From: Paenibacillaceae bacterium
Lineage (GTDB): Bacteria; Bacillota; Bacilli; Paenibacillales; YIM-B00363
DNA length: 7,075 bases
Assembly: GCA_018969805.1 (NCBI GenBank)
Contig: JAGWXQ010000079.1
Coordinates: 1 to 7,075 of the forward strand
Reading direction: 5' to 3'
In this document: positions 6,387-7,075 of the stretch, in pieces
How the letters are laid out: the number at the start of each line of letters is the position of its first letter
Numbering within the stretch: the stretch's first letter is position 1
Position numbers and translations under genes: made by a program
The notes under the pieces: model-generated
Database searches by the model: none
Told to the model about the DNA's origin: nothing
Seen by the model: the letters and a program-made list of their open reading frames with translations, nothing else

Positions 6387-6928
6387 TCAAACGCATGTCG
6401 AAACGCATCCGCGGCATGAAACCACAGTGCTTCATTGTGCGCAATGAGGCACTTTTTGAGCGCGCGTTTTTGTTCTAACGGCAATTCGTCAATGAGTACA
6501 CGACGCTTCATCGCAGCATCCATGCGATTTACATGGTCCGCGAGCACCTTCCACCCTTGTTTTTGTGCGCGATCGATGCGCATGACGCACGCCGCCGCTC
6601 CCGCATAGCACGAATGCCCTTCTTCTGTCTTATCCGAAGCGATCCATACGAGCCAACACGTCTCTCCATGTGGAGCCACGCTCGGATCCGGTGAAAAGCG
6701 AATCCCCTTCTCTACACGACTTTTCGCATGCAACGCACCAATGTCTATAACCGCTTCATCGCCTTCTATAATGACAGCGGTAACGTTGCGTAAGTCAATG
6801 GCCCCGGAACCAAAGCCGCGATGTTTGTTTGCGGCGATAATGTTCAACGCAACTTTCTTCTGTTGTACCGGTTCCACAGGCACCAACGGCGCGTGCGCTC
6901 CATCCATTGGTCGTTTCTGTTCATCCAT
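6383..6928 (-). CDS. ywhD: YwhD-family protein of unknown function
   Basis: The 181-residue product matches the YwhD family of Bacillales, for which I know no established biochemical role. The recognisable core is VIDIGALHAKSRVEKGIRFSPDP (60-82, the most family-like stretch), followed by CWLVWIASDKTEEG and DHVNRMDAAMKRRVLIDELP. There is no signal peptide or membrane segment, so it is probably cytoplasmic. The first ~25 residues are polar and Pro-rich and likely disordered. The start at ATG 6926-6928 is set by AGGAGGT at 6937-6943, 8 bases upstream; a longer open frame to 6976 would run through that site. It converges on pbpG and shares its stop region (overlap 6383-6386). The copy of the pbpG upstream box before this gene suggests the two are expressed together. 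Confidence 0.9.
   Translation of the reverse strand: MDEQKRPMDGAHAPLVPVEPVQQKKVALNIIAANKHRGFGSGAIDLRNVTAVIIEGDEAVIDIGALHAKSRVEKGIRFSPDPSVAPHGETCWLVWIASDKTEEGHSCYAGAAACVMRIDRAQKQGWKVLADHVNRMDAAMKRRVLIDELPLEQKRALKKCLIAHNEALWFHAADAFRHAFD
6426..6457 (+). terminator. Rho-independent terminator for pbpG, inside ywhD
   Basis: Read on the plus strand, AGTGCTTCATTG (6426-6437) pairs with CAATGAGGCACT (6442-6453) around the tetraloop TGCG, giving a 12-pair stem with one G-U wobble, followed directly by a T run ending at 6457. It begins 39 bases past the pbpG stop. On the minus strand the wobble becomes an A-C mismatch and no T run follows, so the hairpin works better for the pbpG transcript than for ywhD. 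The same bases encode ywhD residues around LIAHNEALW. Confidence 0.78.
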
Positions 6929-6936
6929 ACATAAAG

Positions 6937-6943
6937 ACCTCCT
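6937..6943 (-). promoter_or_regulatory. Ribosome binding site fixing the ywhD start
   Basis: On the minus strand AGGAGGT stands 8 bases before ATG 6928. It selects this start over an upstream in-frame ATG at 6976 that lacks a comparable site. Confidence 0.88.
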
Positions 6944-6950
6944 GTTCCTA

Positions 6951-6974
6951 TTTATACGAATCCCTATTGAAAAC
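6951..6974 (-). promoter_or_regulatory. Upstream box of ywhD, nearly identical to the one before pbpG
   Basis: On the minus strand the sequence is GTTTTCAAT, a single A, GGGATTCGTAT, then AAA. Its first G of GGG is 36 bases from the ywhD ATG, against 41 at pbpG. TATAAA (6951-6956) could act as a -10, but no -35 stands 16-18 bases upstream. The 20 matching bases over two genes make a shared regulator or sigma factor likely, though which one is unknown. Confidence 0.6.
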
Positions 6975-7035
6975 ATCTATCCAGCGGGCTGCTACCGAGC
7001 AAGCAAAAGCGTCCTAATAAAACGGATAGATGGTT
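6971..7035. repeat. Inverted repeat with 12-base arms upstream of ywhD
   Basis: Arms at 6971-6982 and 7024-7035 are complementary in 11 of 12 positions, nine of them contiguous (CATCTATCC with GGATAGATG), and are separated by 41 bases. On the minus strand the inner loop holds a small TGCT/AGCA hairpin, and the second arm is followed by TTTT that is also the start of the ywhD box. It might be a weak terminator or attenuator for a gene further right, or an operator. Confidence 0.4.
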
Positions 7036-7075
7036 TGAAATACGGATTGGTATGCGTCAAAATCACAACTTCGTG
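6992..7075 (-). CDS. Possible 3' end of another minus-strand gene, frame unresolved
   Basis: From the right edge one minus-strand frame stays open for 27 codons to TAG at 6992-6994 and ends in KPSIRFIRTLLLAR. A second frame is open for 19 codons to TAG at 7014-7016 and ends in AYQSVFQTIYPFY. Both look protein-like and neither is long enough to decide or to identify a family. If real, this gene lies upstream of ywhD in the same direction with a gap of about 60-85 bases. I do not recognise it. Confidence 0.3.
   Translation of the reverse strand, partial: HEVVILTHTNPYFKPSIRFIRTLLLAR

Noticed and set aside
6983..7000. T-box-like string GGCTGCTACCGAGC
   Set aside because: It loosely resembles the T-box antiterminator core but lacks the exact GGTGG-ACCGCG pattern, a specifier stem and a following tRNA synthetase or amino acid gene on that strand.

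Overview
The window looks like a piece of a Firmicutes (Bacillales-type) chromosome of moderately high GC content. The main evidence is gene content and order: an RNA polymerase delta subunit (rpoE), arginyl-tRNA synthetase (argS), spermidine synthase (speE), a class A penicillin-binding protein of the PbpG type and a YwhD-family protein. In Bacillus subtilis the same genes lie in one neighbourhood, though spread further apart. The compact order, GC content and His/Arg/Ala-rich proteins would fit a deep-branching group such as Alicyclobacillaceae, but the sequence alone does not settle the genus.

Layout from left to right. Positions 1-642 (minus) hold rpoE, complete at its start and cut by the left edge inside a long acidic tail. 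A gap of about 100 bases separates it from a divergent subtilisin-type serine protease (744-1604, plus) that has no visible signal peptide. The protease converges on argS (1561-3240, minus), and the two coding ends overlap by 44 bases. argS lies directly downstream of speE (3237-4073, minus); the two share an ATGA start/stop overlap and so form a translationally coupled pair. A sigma-A-like promoter for this pair lies at 4130-4157. A 321-base divergent intergenic region (4074-4394) leads to pbpG (4395-6386, plus). pbpG converges on ywhD (6383-6928, minus) with overlapping stop codons. The last ~80 bases may hold the 3' end of another minus-strand gene.

The functions are mostly housekeeping: transcription fidelity and recycling (delta), arginine charging (ArgS), polyamine synthesis (SpeE) and cell-wall synthesis (PbpG). 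The protease is the most accessory-looking gene. The most interesting finding is regulatory. pbpG and ywhD are each preceded by an almost identical element, GTTTTCAAT, one or two bases, then GGGATTCGTAT, about the same distance from their start codons, so the two convergent genes are bracketed by mirror-image copies. A strong rho-independent terminator oriented for pbpG lies inside the ywhD coding sequence. Together these suggest two co-regulated convergent genes that share termination space. I found no rRNA, tRNA, CRISPR array or insertion sequence. Function calls rest on motifs read by eye; no database search was run.
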